Source: Protopterus annectens (taxonomy: Eukaryota > Chordata > Ceratodontiformes > Protopteridae). From it: DNA of 64,000 nt. The position numbers were made by a program, and so were the translations under genes. The stretch lies in contig NC_056734.1 in assembly GCF_019279795.1 (NCBI RefSeq), positions 1,924,744 through 1,988,743 on the forward strand, written 5' to 3'. Below the pieces are notes generated by a model, which saw nothing but the letters and a program-made list of their open reading frames with translations, did not search any database and was not told the DNA's origin. Position 1 is the stretch's first letter. Each line of letters starts with the position of its first letter. Shown here in pieces: positions 22,270-34,429 of the stretch.

Positions 22270-24722
22270 CAGAACCCTGTAATACCAGCTGCTAGGTTAA
22301 AACAGGAAAAGGGAAAAATCCTTAATATCCTTGACCAAGTCCTCACCAATATGGGGGACTTTACACACCCAATTGTAATGTCCTCACTGGTCAGGTTAAA
22401 CCAGAATGCTATCTCCTTCAAAATAAAAATAAAACCTGAGACACCAGGTAACCTTGGAACTTTCTGGAATTATTACAAGGCAAATGTTCCACTTTTAAGT
22501 GACACTCTGGCAAAATTTCAAGTCCCCCACACCAAACCTAGAAACACTGCTGCCTACATAGAGTCATTCACAACATTTACAATAATCTATATAGCTGCAC
22601 AGAGGCAGCAGTACCTAGCTGAAATAAACACAGGATAAACTCAAAGAACAAGAAACCATGGTAGAATCCCAACATCAATAGGTTGTATAGCAAAAGGAAT
22701 AAAATTATGGCCAAATGTAGGAAATGCAATACGTAACAAGGTAAGAACTCCCTCATCAAACTAAAGAAACACCTCAGGGGGTTAATTAAATCTACTAAAG
22801 AGAAATTTGAAGATAAAGTAGCCTCCCAGGCTAAAATCAACCACAAGACATTCTTCAGCTATGTCTAAAACCTCAAAAGCAATATTCAACAATGTGCCAA
22901 ACTTGTAAATGGAGACACATATAGTGAGTCATAGGATATAGCAATTGTACTGGCCAATAAATTCAGCTCCAATTTTACCCCATTTTCTAACCTGGGTACC
23001 TCTCAAGAAATACACCCAACTATAGCCCCCCCCCAACTATCTCTAGAAAACAGGTCCTCAATCCACAGTCCAAGGCCAAAAAACACTGCATTGATGGAAC
23101 CTGATAATATTCCAGGATGCCCCCTTAATAGCACAAACTATACCCTATCAGGGCAACTAGAAATGCTATTTAGTCACAGTTTCCAAAAAGGCTTCATGCC
23201 AAATGAATGGAGGACTGCAACTGTTATCCTTCTGCAAAAGACTGGTTCATCCACAGATCCAGGAAGCTGCTGACCCATAAGCCTGATAAGTCTCATATGT
23301 GAGGCCATGGACAGAATAATCAAGGACATGATAAATAATGGCATAGGAAACCTTCAGATACTGGATCCCACCAGTTTGGTTTCATCCAGGGCAGGCCATG
23401 TCTACTCATCCTGTTGGACTTCTTTAAGAAGGTCACTAACGCAATGGATGAGGATAAAATGGTGCATACTGTCTACCTTGAACTGTTCAAACAATCGACA
23501 CAACACCCCACCCAGGTATTGGAGACAAGCTCATGAAACGGGTATAAACTCCTATGCCACCCTGTAGATCACAGATAGGTTACAAGAAGTCAGGATAAGT
23601 GAGTCTACCTCCCCAAAAGGGCTAATTACTAGTGGTGTCCCCCAGGGTTCAGTGCTTGGGCCACTCCATTTTTGTATCTACTTCTCTGAAAGTCAAGACC
23701 AAAGTCAAAGGTCTCTCACTGACAAAGTTCACAAATGATTGCAAATTATATGCAGTATATAGAATATATATATAGTAGTATATAGAATCCGCCAAAGACA
23801 CAAACACCCTCAAAGAAGGCCTGACACAGACTAATAACTAGTGCCAGAGCCACTGTCAAATATGCAGTGCCAAAAATGCATAATAGTGCCTTTTGGAAAG
23901 AAAACCAACCCTGGAAATCACTGCACTGATAATACACCCCTAAGAGTTGACTCTGCGGTCAGGGATTTGGGAATGTATGTAGACAATGACTTGGCTTTTG
24001 ACCATCATGTGTCTACTGTAGTAAGGAAATCATTCTATGTTGTACAACTTATAGGCAAAGGTTTGGCATCTAATTTCAAAGATGTCATTGCTTCATCATA
24101 CTCAGCATTCATTAGACCGGTCATTGAGTACAATGCCCTCTTTGATATGTACCTGACCAGGTATATGCAACAACTAGAGCATCAACAAAGGTTCCTTACA
24201 AAAAGAATAAATGGTGTAGAAAACATGTCCTGTATGGACCGCTGCAAAGCCCTATCCCTATACATGGTCTCCTACAGACTGCTAAGAGGTGATCTATGCC
24301 TGGCATATAAAGTATCTTCTGATCCACATGTTATGGACCTGTTGCATAATTGCAAACTAAATGGCACTAGAAACACCCCATCTAGGGATTTAAACTTCAT
24401 CTGCAACATAAATAAGACATGTTGGAGGGATAGATATGTGTCTCAGAGACTCCTCCTCTTCTGGAACAGGCTTCTCATCCATGTGAAGTAGAGTTAATCC
24501 CTGCACTTATTAAAGCATGACTTGGCTCAGTGGATGGGTAATCACAAATTTATCCCTGGTTTGCCACTGTCCTTATTAGAAAGAGGAAGCCTGTAAATGC
24601 TCGATCGCCCATACCCAAGCTATACCACCAACAAAATGAGGGGTATAAACCCTGCTAAATATATTTGGTTAGCCTTAAAAAGACTCTTTAGAATCATAAG
24701 CCAAGTAATTACCTATGAACCT
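22270..24722 (+). pseudogene. CR1-like LINE, copy 3, longest (endonuclease end to tail)
   Basis: It starts inside the endonuclease: ILNILDQVLTNMGDF near 22320 and NQNAISFKIKI near 22400 correspond to LDLVLTN and SDHNxISF. A linker follows (FFSYV near 22850). RT comes next: MEPDNIPGCPL (23094), SFQKGFMPNEWRTATVI (23180), then PISLISLICEAMDRIIKDMI (23275) and the LDFSKAFD region near 23480 in a shifted frame. A 216-codon open piece at 23841-24491 holds the post-RT domain: VRDLGMYVDNDLAFDHHVST, SYRLLRGDLCLAYKV and RYVSQRLLLFWNRLLIHVK. The tail ACCTATGAACC is at 24712-24722. Several frameshifts and stops disable it. A short (TA)-rich interruption lies near 23760. Confidence 0.92.
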
Positions 24723-25186
24723 AGGAACCTGGTATGTCACTCAGCATAGCACAGCTCAGCAAAAAGCTCTGTGAAATACAGAAAGACAATATTAAAAAAA
24801 GATACTTTAATTTGGGAGAACATGCTTCTATAGTTCAGCCTAGCCTGCTACCACAACCAAATATACAAACCCTTTCAACTAGTAATGATGATGCAATGTT
24901 CCCACTACTGACACCACCAGAAACACAAGATCCCATGTGGCTAAGTGAGTAAGATATGCATGAATGGCCAACGAGTTTAACAGCCTCATGACTTGCCCAC
25001 TGCTATCCATGTGCACCATTCCCATATGGCCCAAGCATTATTCATAGTGGTGTGACCTAGCAATAGTAATGTATAGTGAACATAGCAGAACTGTAACACA
25101 GATTGCAGTCAGTACCAGACTTTTCAGACATCATAGACTGGCATTGAGAATCCAGTAGATTATAGTAAAAAGACTATCTATTGGAT

Positions 25187-25190
<4 letters not shown>
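24723..25190. other. Unassigned stretch
   Basis: A 72-codon open run at 24734-24952 (+) follows the LINE tail directly. It has no recognisable motif and no supporting signals. Confidence 0.5.
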
Positions 25191-25239
<49 letters not shown>

Positions 25240-25584
25240 TCTACTTCATATGATCGATAGACCATTTGATCGACACCCATTTGGTCGGCAACCAGTATTC
25301 AAGGCACTTAACAGGGATTTTCCCCCCTCCCCAATGTTGTGCGACCCTGGAGTTGTTATATATAGTTAGTGGGGGTGTGGGGGGCACAGCCTATTTTCGT
25401 TTAAAATGTGTAGTTATTCTTGCATTTTCATGCTTTTAAATAAAAATAGGTGGGGGGCTTTGTCTCCACACCCCCCAATGTGGGGAGCTGTGCCCCCCAC
25501 CCCCCCTAACTATATATAACAACTTCAGGGTAGCACAACATTGAGGAAAATGATCAAATGGTCTGTCGATCATATGAAATAGAC

Positions 25585-25625
<41 letters not shown>

Positions 25626-25647
25626 ACTGTACAGCAGATGCCACATG

Positions 25648-25687
<40 letters not shown>
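25191..25687. repeat. (TA)n ... (TA)n and (TG)n arrays around a foldback element
   Basis: (TA)n at 25191-25237 and again at 25588-25621, then (TG)n at 25651-25687. The two TA arrays border the MITE exactly. Confidence 0.95.
25238..25587. mobile_element. Foldback MITE in a microsatellite, copy 1
   Basis: The left arm GGTCTACTTCATATGATCG and right arm ending CATATGAAATAGACCC are inverted copies. The pairing extends inwards for about 150 bp (for example CCTCCCCAATGTTGTGC on the left against GCACAACATTGAGG on the right), with a centre near 25405. No coding capacity. It shares ends (TAGACCC) with elements at 36927 and 58804 and part of a core (CCCC-AACTA-ATA-CAACTTC-type). Confidence 0.85.
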
Positions 25688-25689
<2 letters not shown>

Positions 25690-27170
25690 GGGAATGTCCA
25701 CAGGCCATGCCAAGTGCAGTACATCTGCATGGCATTAACTCTGACTTCTGCAGAATATCATTAACCTGCTTCATATTTAGGAATTATATTAAGATCTACA
25801 CAGCTTAACTACTGAGTAGTCAGGGCCATGATGTACACTATCTATGAATTCAATGACCTGCTTTAATGCATAACGAAATATGATTTTGACTAGTCATGTG
25901 TGGAAAGTTTGACCCCAGTCAGCTGGTCATTGATCACATAAGCAGCTAGAAAAAATGAGAATTATACAGTATTACAGAACCTGACCTACCATCTTTATTT
26001 TTCAGAAACATGTGCTGATGGCTAACATGTATGTGCCCACACAGCATACATGTGTCTTGTCCATGAAATCAAATATTAACTTTTGATGGTTACAATTGCT
26101 TTATAAACAGCAATCAAGCAAGTCCCAGTTTTCATATTAGAGCATTCTGCTGATTGTTAAATTTGAACTGAACAGACTCTGAAGTGTTTTCATGTTTCAG
26201 TATCTAACCATGACACTCATGGTTACTTTTAATATTTTAAAATGTAATATAGTTCTACATGGTCTCATTTTAACATCATGAAGCTGAGAGCTTGTACTTA
26301 TTCAAAATTTTGCTCAAATTAGCTCTTGGGATTTCTTTCACAGCATTACATTTAGTCTATAATTTGTGCAGTTTAGAAGCTAAGTTAATAAAGAGGAGTT
26401 TAGAAGAGATTAAATGCAGTGTATATACACTATAATGATTATAACATTTTGTTAGGCAATAAAGTATGCAGTCATAACAAGCAATATATATATGGTTCAT
26501 AAAAAATGTCACCCAAGTAGCTGCACTTTTATGAGACTTACATATTTGTGCAAACAATGTCATATTTCACTGTTCTAAACCACTTAAATCCAGTGTTCAG
26601 TAGAAAAAAATATATCAATTAGTTGCTTATGTATGAAGCTAATAAAAAAAGTAAAACTTATCAAAATATACTCCAATAATTATGGTAGGTATAATCTAAT
26701 GTAATCTAATCAAATCTAATCTAATCTAGTCTAACCTTCACAGTATAAACAAATCAGAAACTGTTAAATATTACAGCTGATATGGAAATATCACCAGCAT
26801 GACTGGTTACTGTGCTATGAGCATGACTGGTTACTGTGCCATGTTGCTGACACTATAGCAACATCATAGCAATATTCTTTGCAAGGAGGGTAGATTAAGT
26901 TGCCAGTTATTCTGTCTTGATCATGTTCAGTTCTAGAAGTGAAAACTCAAGTTGAAAAACAGTTTGAAGATAACAACTTATAATTTGATTTACTTCTCTC
27001 TCTCTTATTAGTTTCACATTGCAAAGCATTGCACACGGCTATAAACTAATTCATGTCAATGAATAACACAAGCGCATCAAATTTCAAATGTATATATTAG
27101 ACCATTATTATCCAGTTATGTGACAATAGTCAAGGTAATACACAAACAAATGGTTGATGCAGTAGCAAAC
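25688..27170. other. Unassigned stretch with two small tandem repeats
   Basis: A degenerate TCTAA repeat lies at 26692-26736 and a 24-bp tandem duplication (GCATGACTGGTTACTGTGC plus five) at 26797-26843. Nothing else recognised. Confidence 0.6.
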
Positions 27171-27299
27171 AGGAGATTAGATCACAAATCACGAATCCAA
27201 CTCCAAGAATGCCAAAATAAATTTTAATGCAAAGCTTTTGGATAACAATCCTTTGTTCTTGGAGTTGGATTTGTGGTAATAGTCTAGGTAGACAAAATT

Positions 27300-27635
27300 T
27301 TTTTATTTATTTATCCTTTGTTGACTGGGTTAGTAGCTTCTCTTCAGGGGAGACCCAAGGTGGTATTTATACTACTAAGGGAAATTTGGCCAGGGCATTG
27401 GGGACCTTCTCTTATTCTTTTCAATAGGTGCTGTGGCATATTTTACAGCCACCTCTCCAATCACCAGCTTAAGCAGATGGGACCTCAGTTTAACATCTAA
27501 AGTACAAACACATTCGCAGGCATGAAGCAACCCCTTTATGTTACACTGCAGTGTCAGCAATTGTTCTACCTGGTGTGGGAGTAGAACCCAAGGCTTCTGT
27601 ACTATAGGTGAGTGTGCTGTCAGTTGCACCACTTA
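27300..27635 (-). mobile_element. tRNA-derived SINE with a conserved body
   Basis: On the minus strand a tRNA-like head begins near 27632: GGTGCAACTGACAGCAC in the box A position and GGTTCTACTCC as box B (10 of 11 to GGTTCGANTCC). The body contains GATGTTAAACTGAGGTCCC and CCTGGCCAAATTTCCC, phrases I know from a widespread vertebrate tRNA-SINE body. It ends in an ATAAATAAAT-type tail near 27320-27300. No target duplication was found. Just outside, 27190-27275 holds a short inverted repeat (ATCCAACTCCAAGAA and its complement) that may be a Penelope-type end. Confidence 0.72.
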
Positions 27636-27639
27636 ACAC

Positions 27640-28849
27640 TTAAGTGCTTTGTTTGTGTGCTTATTAGATTATAAGCAAAGACAAAGGGATATTATAACAT
27701 TACAGAAACTATAATAGGAAACATCTTGTATGAGGATTATTAAAGGATATACATTTCTTTCTGTATTTGTTCATTGCATCTGTCCATAAAATACGATACT
27801 GAGCAATTCTTACATAATTATGTGTTTCTTTATTGGTCATTTCTCATCTTATATTAGCAAGTTACTTAGCTATGCAAACTATGGATAACTGAGCACAGAG
27901 TGTTGACTTCTGCAAAGGCAGTGCAATATTCAGATATTTGGATTATTTTTGTCTGGTTTTCATGTCACTCAGAATTCACATGCAAGGGGATGTCCACCTG
28001 GGTGATCCAATGAAGCAAGGTGCAATCCCTTTTTGCAGTTCCTTTCCTGTTACATTACACACTAATAGAAGGGTTTGATTGGTTCACATTACACTAATAG
28101 AAGGGTTTAATTGGTTCACATTATCTTTATCTATTCAGTTTCCATGTACCCACTTCTACCTGTGTGAAGTGAAAATCTATTCTGTGGGATGAAAGGAGTG
28201 CATGTGAATAAAACATTTAATTTCTGAGGTCAAACAATGCTAGGGTAAATCATTTAAAAATTTAAAGGAATTACTTTTTTGTGGGGGTGGGTTGTTGTAT
28301 GCTTACTAAAAGAATAATATTTTTGTCACTTTCCTAATCAACATGTAAAACTACTTTAAGAAACTCCTTCCTGATTTTCTTAGCTGAATACTCTAGAAAG
28401 TCCCTGGACTGATGGTTAAAAAATATGATCTCACTTTGGTGCAAGTCAAAACACATGCAGAGAATTTAATTTTAAATATGTTTATAGCATACAGAAAAAT
28501 AAAACACTTGTGATATTAGCTGCAGTGGCAAATATAATTTGTTTTATCTACTTAGCTCCTGCACTCACTGGTTTAACTCTCACCTAGAAAATGCTGAGAT
28601 ATAATTCAAGCTGACGTTGCACTACAGCAAGCAGACTGACCAAACTACAACACAAACAAATCTAGACTCCACATAACTTTAAGATTTGCACTAAAGTCCT
28701 GTGGCTATCCTAATTTAAAACCTGTTTGTCTTTTTTTCCTCCATACAGACACAACACTGCTACCATTCTTGAATCGCTCTTACTGACATGAGTGTTTTTT
28801 GCAAGTCACTTGATCATCCTGATGACTCCATAAATTCTGTTGTACTGAG
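27640..28849. other. Unassigned stretch with a 33-bp duplication
   Basis: 28052-28085 and 28086-28117 are tandem copies containing CTAATAGAAGGGTTT, then ATTGGTTC. Otherwise nothing recognised. Confidence 0.6.
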
Positions 28850-31800
28850 TGATGATGTTGCATACAAAAAAAAAACTTATAAAAAGAATAGAAGTCTATG
28901 ACCAGTACATATATAAAATAATGCTTTTTGCTGATGATATTTTATTAACCCTATCAAACTCCAGAGAGTCATTAGGAGAGCTAGAAGAAGTAATGGAGAC
29001 ATTTTGTAAGATTTCAGGTCTACACTTTAATAGATCAAAATCAAAATTTCTATTTTTAAATAAAAAAAAAGATCTACAAGTTACAGATTAATCCATCATA
29101 GGAAAATAAGAACTTAACACTAAATTATTTAGGAATAGTGCTATGCAAAAATATAAACAAAACAATATTAATAAATTATAAAATCATTATTGAAACAATA
29201 AAAAAATATAGAAAAGTGGAACAAAATTATATTAACTTTTGAAGACAGATTGCAATTAATAAAAATGGTCTTATTGCCAAAAATACTATATGTAGCATTA
29301 GCAATATAGTTAATTCCTGAAAGATGCATTCTTAAAGAAATAAACTCATGTTTAATACAATTTTTATGGTATCCCAAAAAGAAGAGAGTTACTCTAACTC
29401 ATCACATTAGACCCTGGAAACAAGGAGGATTGAATTTCCCAGAAATAGAAACATATCAAAGCATCTGTACTTAAAACTACAATAGACTGGATAAACCTAA
29501 ATTATTTTGCCAACTGGAAAGAATTAACAATGGCTATATTAACAAATGAATTTAATCTGTTAAAAAAATTTAATAGTAGACAAATCAAACAAACCCTGGT
29601 ACATACTATGCATAAGCATGCAATATAACATAACAAAACCTTCTAAAACAACACTGATTAATCATCACATCAATTCCTTTAGGAAACTTATCAATGCAAA
29701 CATAGATCTAAAGCTTTGGTTTGTCCTTTTAGCCCATTTACCATCACTAAGAACTTTTCTCACAAAATATATAGGGAAACAATAACCTCCTGGCAACAAA
29801 ATGGATTCTTATGCTTGTTTCAATGTGTAAATGAATTAAATGTTTGAGATATATATATGATAAAAACTGCTTACAATATTTCAACACAGGTAGGACTGGT
29901 TAACCTTACAAAGCATTCTAATGTACATTCAAGATTTGTGCAGATTAATTAATAATTCCTCAATTAAAGACATTCAAAATCTAATAAGTTTTCTGTATGA
30001 ATTTATATATAATAGTTGTGAAAAGAAAAATTCCATTTCAAATCTATATAAAGAGTTAATAACATACAAACAATTCCCAAACCATCATACTGGAGTTCTT
30101 AACAAAAGGTCAGTCATTGCAGTTAACAGAAGAAATTAAACCTAACATCTTACTATCAGTTAATTACACCTCTAACACACAGTACTGGAAAATATTTAAC
30201 TGGAAATACTTACATAGAGCATGTTTAACACCAGACAGAATTAAAAAGCTTAGTACTACTGCAAATGGTTTGATCAGTACTTCTACAAATGCTTTGATCA
30301 GTACTACTACAAATGGTTTGATCAGTACTACTACAAATGGTTTGATCAGCACTACTGCAAATGGTTTGATCAGTACTACTACAAATGGTTTGATCAGTGC
30401 TACTACAAATGGTTTGATCAGCACTACTGCAAATGGTTTGATCAGTACTACTACAAATGGTTTGATCAGCACTACTGCAAATGGTTTGATCAGTACTACT
30501 ACAAATGGTTTGATCAGTACTACTACAAATGGTTTGATCAGTACTACTGCAAATGGTTTGATCAGTACTACTACAAATGGTTTGATCAGTACTACTACAA
30601 ATGGTTTGATCAGCACTACTACAAATGGTTTGATCAGCACTACTGCAAATGGTTTGATCAGTACTACTACAAATGGTTTGATCAGCACTACTGCAAATGG
30701 TTTGATCAGTACTACTACAAATGGTTTGATCAGTACTACTACAAATGGTTTGATCAGTACTACTACAAATGGTTTGATCAGCACTACTGCAAATGGTTTG
30801 ATCAGTACTACTACAAATGGTTTGATCAGCACTACTGCAAATGGTTTGATCAGTACTACTACAAATGGTTTGATCAATACTACTACAAATGGTTTGATCA
30901 GCACTACTGCAAATGGTTTGATCAGTACTACTACAAATGGTTTGATCAGTGCTACTACAAATGGTTTGATCAGTGCTACTACAAATGGGTTGATCAGTAC
31001 TACTACAAATGGGTTGATCAGTGCTACTACAAATGGTTTGATCAGTGCTACTACAAATGGTTTGATCAGTACTACTGCAAATGGTTTGATCACTACTACT
31101 ACAAATGGTTTGATCAGTGCTACTACAAATGGGTTGATTAGTACTACTACAAATGGTTTGATCAGTGCTACTACAAATGGTTTGATCAGTGCTACTATAA
31201 ATGGTTTGATCAGTGCTACTACAAATGGTTTGATCAGTACTACTACAAATGGTTTGATCAGTGCTACTACAAATGGGTTGATCAGTACTACTACAGATGG
31301 GTTGATCAGTACTACTACAAATGGTTTGATCAGTGCTACTACAAATGGGTTGATCAGTACTACTACAAATGGTTTGATCAGTGCTACTACAAATGGTTTG
31401 ATCAGTGCTACTACAAATGGTTTGATCAGTGCTACTACAAATGGTTTGATCAGTACTACTACAAATGGTTTGATCACTACTACTACAAATGGGTTGATCA
31501 GCACTACTACAAATGGTTTGATCAGTACTACTACAAATGTTTTTTGCTGGAGGTGTGAAAAGTCAAATAAAGCAGACTGGATTCATATTTTTTATGAATG
31601 TAATAAAATTAAATCATATTGGAATGGAATCAATCATTTTTACTAGCTTTATTTAATGAATCCTTTACGTTAACTAAAGTATTGATAATTCTAAATGTAA
31701 ATGAAAATCCCTACCTGAATAAGACAAATATGTATTTGTTATGGACAATACTTGCTATATCTAGGAAATGCGTAACCAGAAGGTGGAATTCAAATACACC

Positions 31801-32115
31801 CCCGACCTTGGAAGAATTCTTCACTTTACTGAAGAGAACTGCATTGATGGAAATAAAAATCAAAGAACTACGAATGTATCCCAGGCCATTGGTAAATAAT
31901 CCTTGAAAGAAAGTTATATCTTTGTTGGACACTCTGCAATAATCAATATTGTATCTCTGACAACTGATCTGTTAATTCTATATTTAATAACATACAGTGT
32001 ATACAACTGAAAGTCAGGTTATTGTAAATATTGTATATAGTTGTTTAAAATGATGTTTAAAAATATTATGTAAATGTTATTTTAATTGAAAATAAAAAAA
32101 AAATATTTGAGGAAA
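28850..32115 (+). pseudogene. L1-clade LINE, ORF2 from RT to poly(A), with in-frame minisatellite
   Basis: RT motif F appears as IMLFADDILLTLSNS with SGLHFNRSKSKFLFLNKKK (28910-29070). Then come decayed YLGI (about 29120) and LLPKILYVALAI (about 29270), IQFLWYPKKKRVTLTHHIRP (29355-29415) and GGLNFPEIETYQ (about 29425-29460). Next are WKYLHRACLTPDRIKKL (about 30200-30250), the 24-bp array, and the C-terminal zinc finger CWRCEKSNKADWIHIFYEC (31548-31604) with Cx2Cx9Hx4C spacing. TLEEFFTLLKRTALMEIKI follows, and an A-rich 3' end lies at 32080-32120. Domain order and the terminal zinc finger are those of L1/Tx1-type ORF2. The RT part has many stops; the piece from 30117 to 31646 is open for 509 codons. 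Confidence 0.87.
30261..31532. repeat. 24-bp minisatellite, 53 units, open on both strands
   Basis: Fifty-three head-to-tail units of exactly 24 bp, consensus ACAAATGGTTTGATCAGTACTACT without a length change; this is cited here in two parts: ACAAATGGTTTG and ATCAGTACTACT. The plus frame gives the octapeptide TNGLISTT, and the minus frame is also open for 446 codons (30164-31504) giving FVVVLIKP. Variants are clustered: ANGL units dominate units 1-28, while ISAT units dominate 29-49. It sits between two adjoining parts of L1 ORF2 without breaking the frame. Confidence 0.97.
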
Positions 32116-32478
32116 AAAAATAGCACTTCAGCAACTCAGTAAATCCTGGCTGAAAAGTTCACCTCAACTGTATCATTTTTAGCTGTATATTCTGATTTTC
32201 AGCATTTACTGAGCTGCAAAAGCAATTGTTTTTAGTGTATAGCATTGTGTCACAGTAGCAAAATTGAGAATATACACCCCTGCAGCACAGCTTAAAGTTG
32301 TCACTGGCTTGCTCCTTGCTGCATTTTTAAGATCCATAATTGAGAGCCCCAAAATTAAGACAAAAAATAACAGTGAAACTAAAAGAGAACAATGAATGCT
32401 GACAATCATTGTTCTCCTTTAAAGTTATTTTTGTTGGGGGTCGAGCTCTCCTGCACCCACCTTCTCCCCCATCTACTA

Positions 32479-32542
<64 letters not shown>

Positions 32543-33235
32543 CTCCAAGACTGTCTTCCTGCTGAGAAAAGGAAATGTTGTGAGATACGGCAATCTCAAA
32601 CAGAATATTTAAGTCCCCATTTCACACAATCAGTTTTGTTATTCTGGGCTCACATTTATGAGTCCTGGTATTTATAACTGTTTCCCTTTACTGTTTGTGT
32701 GATCATTCCTGCATTTTAACTTACCCCTCCATGAAGCCCTCTTAAAACCCCACAGAAAGCCTCAGCCTCTACAGTTTTCAGGATTGGCTCCTATAGATAT
32801 TTTTGGCTTTATTCAATCTGGGGTTCAGGCTGTATGGTGCAGCTGGCAGTCCTTTTGCAGAATTTCAAATTTTCCATGTAAGAGTACAATTTCTTCTCTT
32901 TTAAGTCAACATTAGAGCCAAAAAGAAATGGGAAACAGCTGCTGCAAATTCGAGACACTGTTCAAATACTGGCAGTAGTTAGTTAGCCAACAGACTAAAA
33001 CATTTTTACTAATTTGAATTTTCTAAAAATAAGTTTTCAAATGTAGTATGCATTAATATTTAGTGATTGCAAACTTCATATTTTTTTATCATGAAATTAT
33101 ACATTTCACAATGGACATAGTAAATATTAAGGCAAATGCACAGACATTCAAAGAACTCAGGGACAACTAAAATGCAGGTAGTATGTGTTTTGTTTCTTAT
33201 CATGGCATTTTATTTATTTAATTATTAAATATTAG
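32116..33235. other. Unassigned stretch with one (TA)n array
   Basis: (TA)n at 32481-32539. No gene or family recognised in the rest. Confidence 0.6.
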
Positions 33236-34262
33236 GGTGCCTAGAGAGGAGTTGTGGAATTGTATGAGGAAGTCAGGAGTGTCAGAGAAGTATGTAAGAG
33301 TGGTACAGGATATGTACGAGGATAGTGTGACAGTGGTGAGGTCTGCGGTGGGAGTGATGGATGCGTTTAAGGTGGAGGTGGGATTACATCAAGGATCAGC
33401 TCTGAGCCCTTTCTTATTTGCAATGGTGATGGACAGGATGACAGACGAGTTCAGACAGGAGTCCCCGTGGACTATGATGTTTGCAGATGACATTGTGATC
33501 TGTAGTGAGAGTAGGGAACAGGTGGAGGAGACACTGGAGAGGTGGAGATATGCTCTAGAGAGAAGAGGAATGAAGGTCAGCAGGACTAAGACAGAATATA
33601 TGTGTGTGAATGAGAGGGAGGATAGAGGAATGGTGAGGATGCAGGGAGTAGAGGTGGCAAAGGTGGATGAGTTTAAATACTTGGGATCAACAGTTCAGAG
33701 TAATGGTGAGTGTGAAAGAGAGGTGAAGAAGAGAGTACAGGCAGGATGGAGTGGGTGGAGAAGAGTGTCAGGAGTGATTTGTGACAGATGAGTACCAGTA
33801 AAAGTGAAAGGGAAGGTCTACAAGAGGGTAGTGAAACCAGCTATGTTATATGGGTTGGAGACAGTGGCATTGACAAAAAGGCAGGAATCAGAGCTGGGCG
33901 TGGCAGAGTTAAAGATGTTAAGATTTGCACTGGGTGTGACGAGAGTGGACAGGATTAAGAATAAGTATATTAGAGGGTCAGCCCAGGTTGGAAGGTTTGG
34001 AGACAAAGCCAGAGAGGCAAGAATACATTGGTTTGGACATTTGCTGAGGAGGGATGCAAAGTATATTGGGAAAAAATGCTAAGGATGAAGCCGCCAGGTA
34101 ACAGGAAAAGAGGAAGGCCTAAGATAAGGTTTATGGATGTGGTGAGAGAGGACATGCAGGTGGTTGGTGTGACAGAGCAAGATGCAGAGGACAGGAAGAA
34201 ATTGAAACAGATGATCTGCTGTGGCGACCCCTAACAGCAGCAGCCGAAAGAAGAAGAAGAAG
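33236..34262 (+). pseudogene. RTE-clade LINE, copy 1, 5'-truncated
   Basis: A 5'-truncated ORF2 tail starts inside RT. 33237-33791 encodes VGLHQGSALSPFLFAMVMDR, MMFADDIVICSES and VDEFKYLGSTVQSNGECERE. One in-frame TGA at 33789 separates it from 33804-34082 (same frame), with AMLYGLETVALTKRQ and RIHWFGHLLRRD. A frameshift in the A-run near 34070 leads to 34028-34234, which ends RGRPKIRFMDVVREDM and finally MICCGDP. The 3' end is TGTGGCGACCCCTAAC at 34220 followed by GAA repeats, the normal form of an RTE tail. Only two lesions were found in 1 kb, so this is one of the youngest LINE copies here. The HE1-like SINEs share its tail. Confidence 0.93.
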
Positions 34263-34429
34263 AAAATAATACAAAAAAAACCCAAAACAAATACAGTTTA
34301 AATAATTATACCAAATTAGACATAATATGAAAACATTCGTCAAGAACAGATACAAGTTATATGACAATGATTTAATAATTTGAGAAATTTTAGCCAGTTT
34401 ATACAGAAATGAAAGTTAAGTTAGTATAA

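Noticed and set aside
22204-22638. 144-codon open frame as a separate gene
   Set aside because: From about 22300 on it is the endonuclease end and linker of the CR1-like LINE; the first 30 codons are chance extension.
24734-24952. 72-codon open frame directly behind a LINE tail
   Set aside because: No motif, and it starts within a few bases of the LINE end; no sign of conservation or regulation.
30164-31504. Minus-strand open frame of 446 codons with FVVVLIKP repeats
   Set aside because: It is the antisense of the 24-bp array. Being open follows from the unit sequence, and no start region or domain supports a gene.
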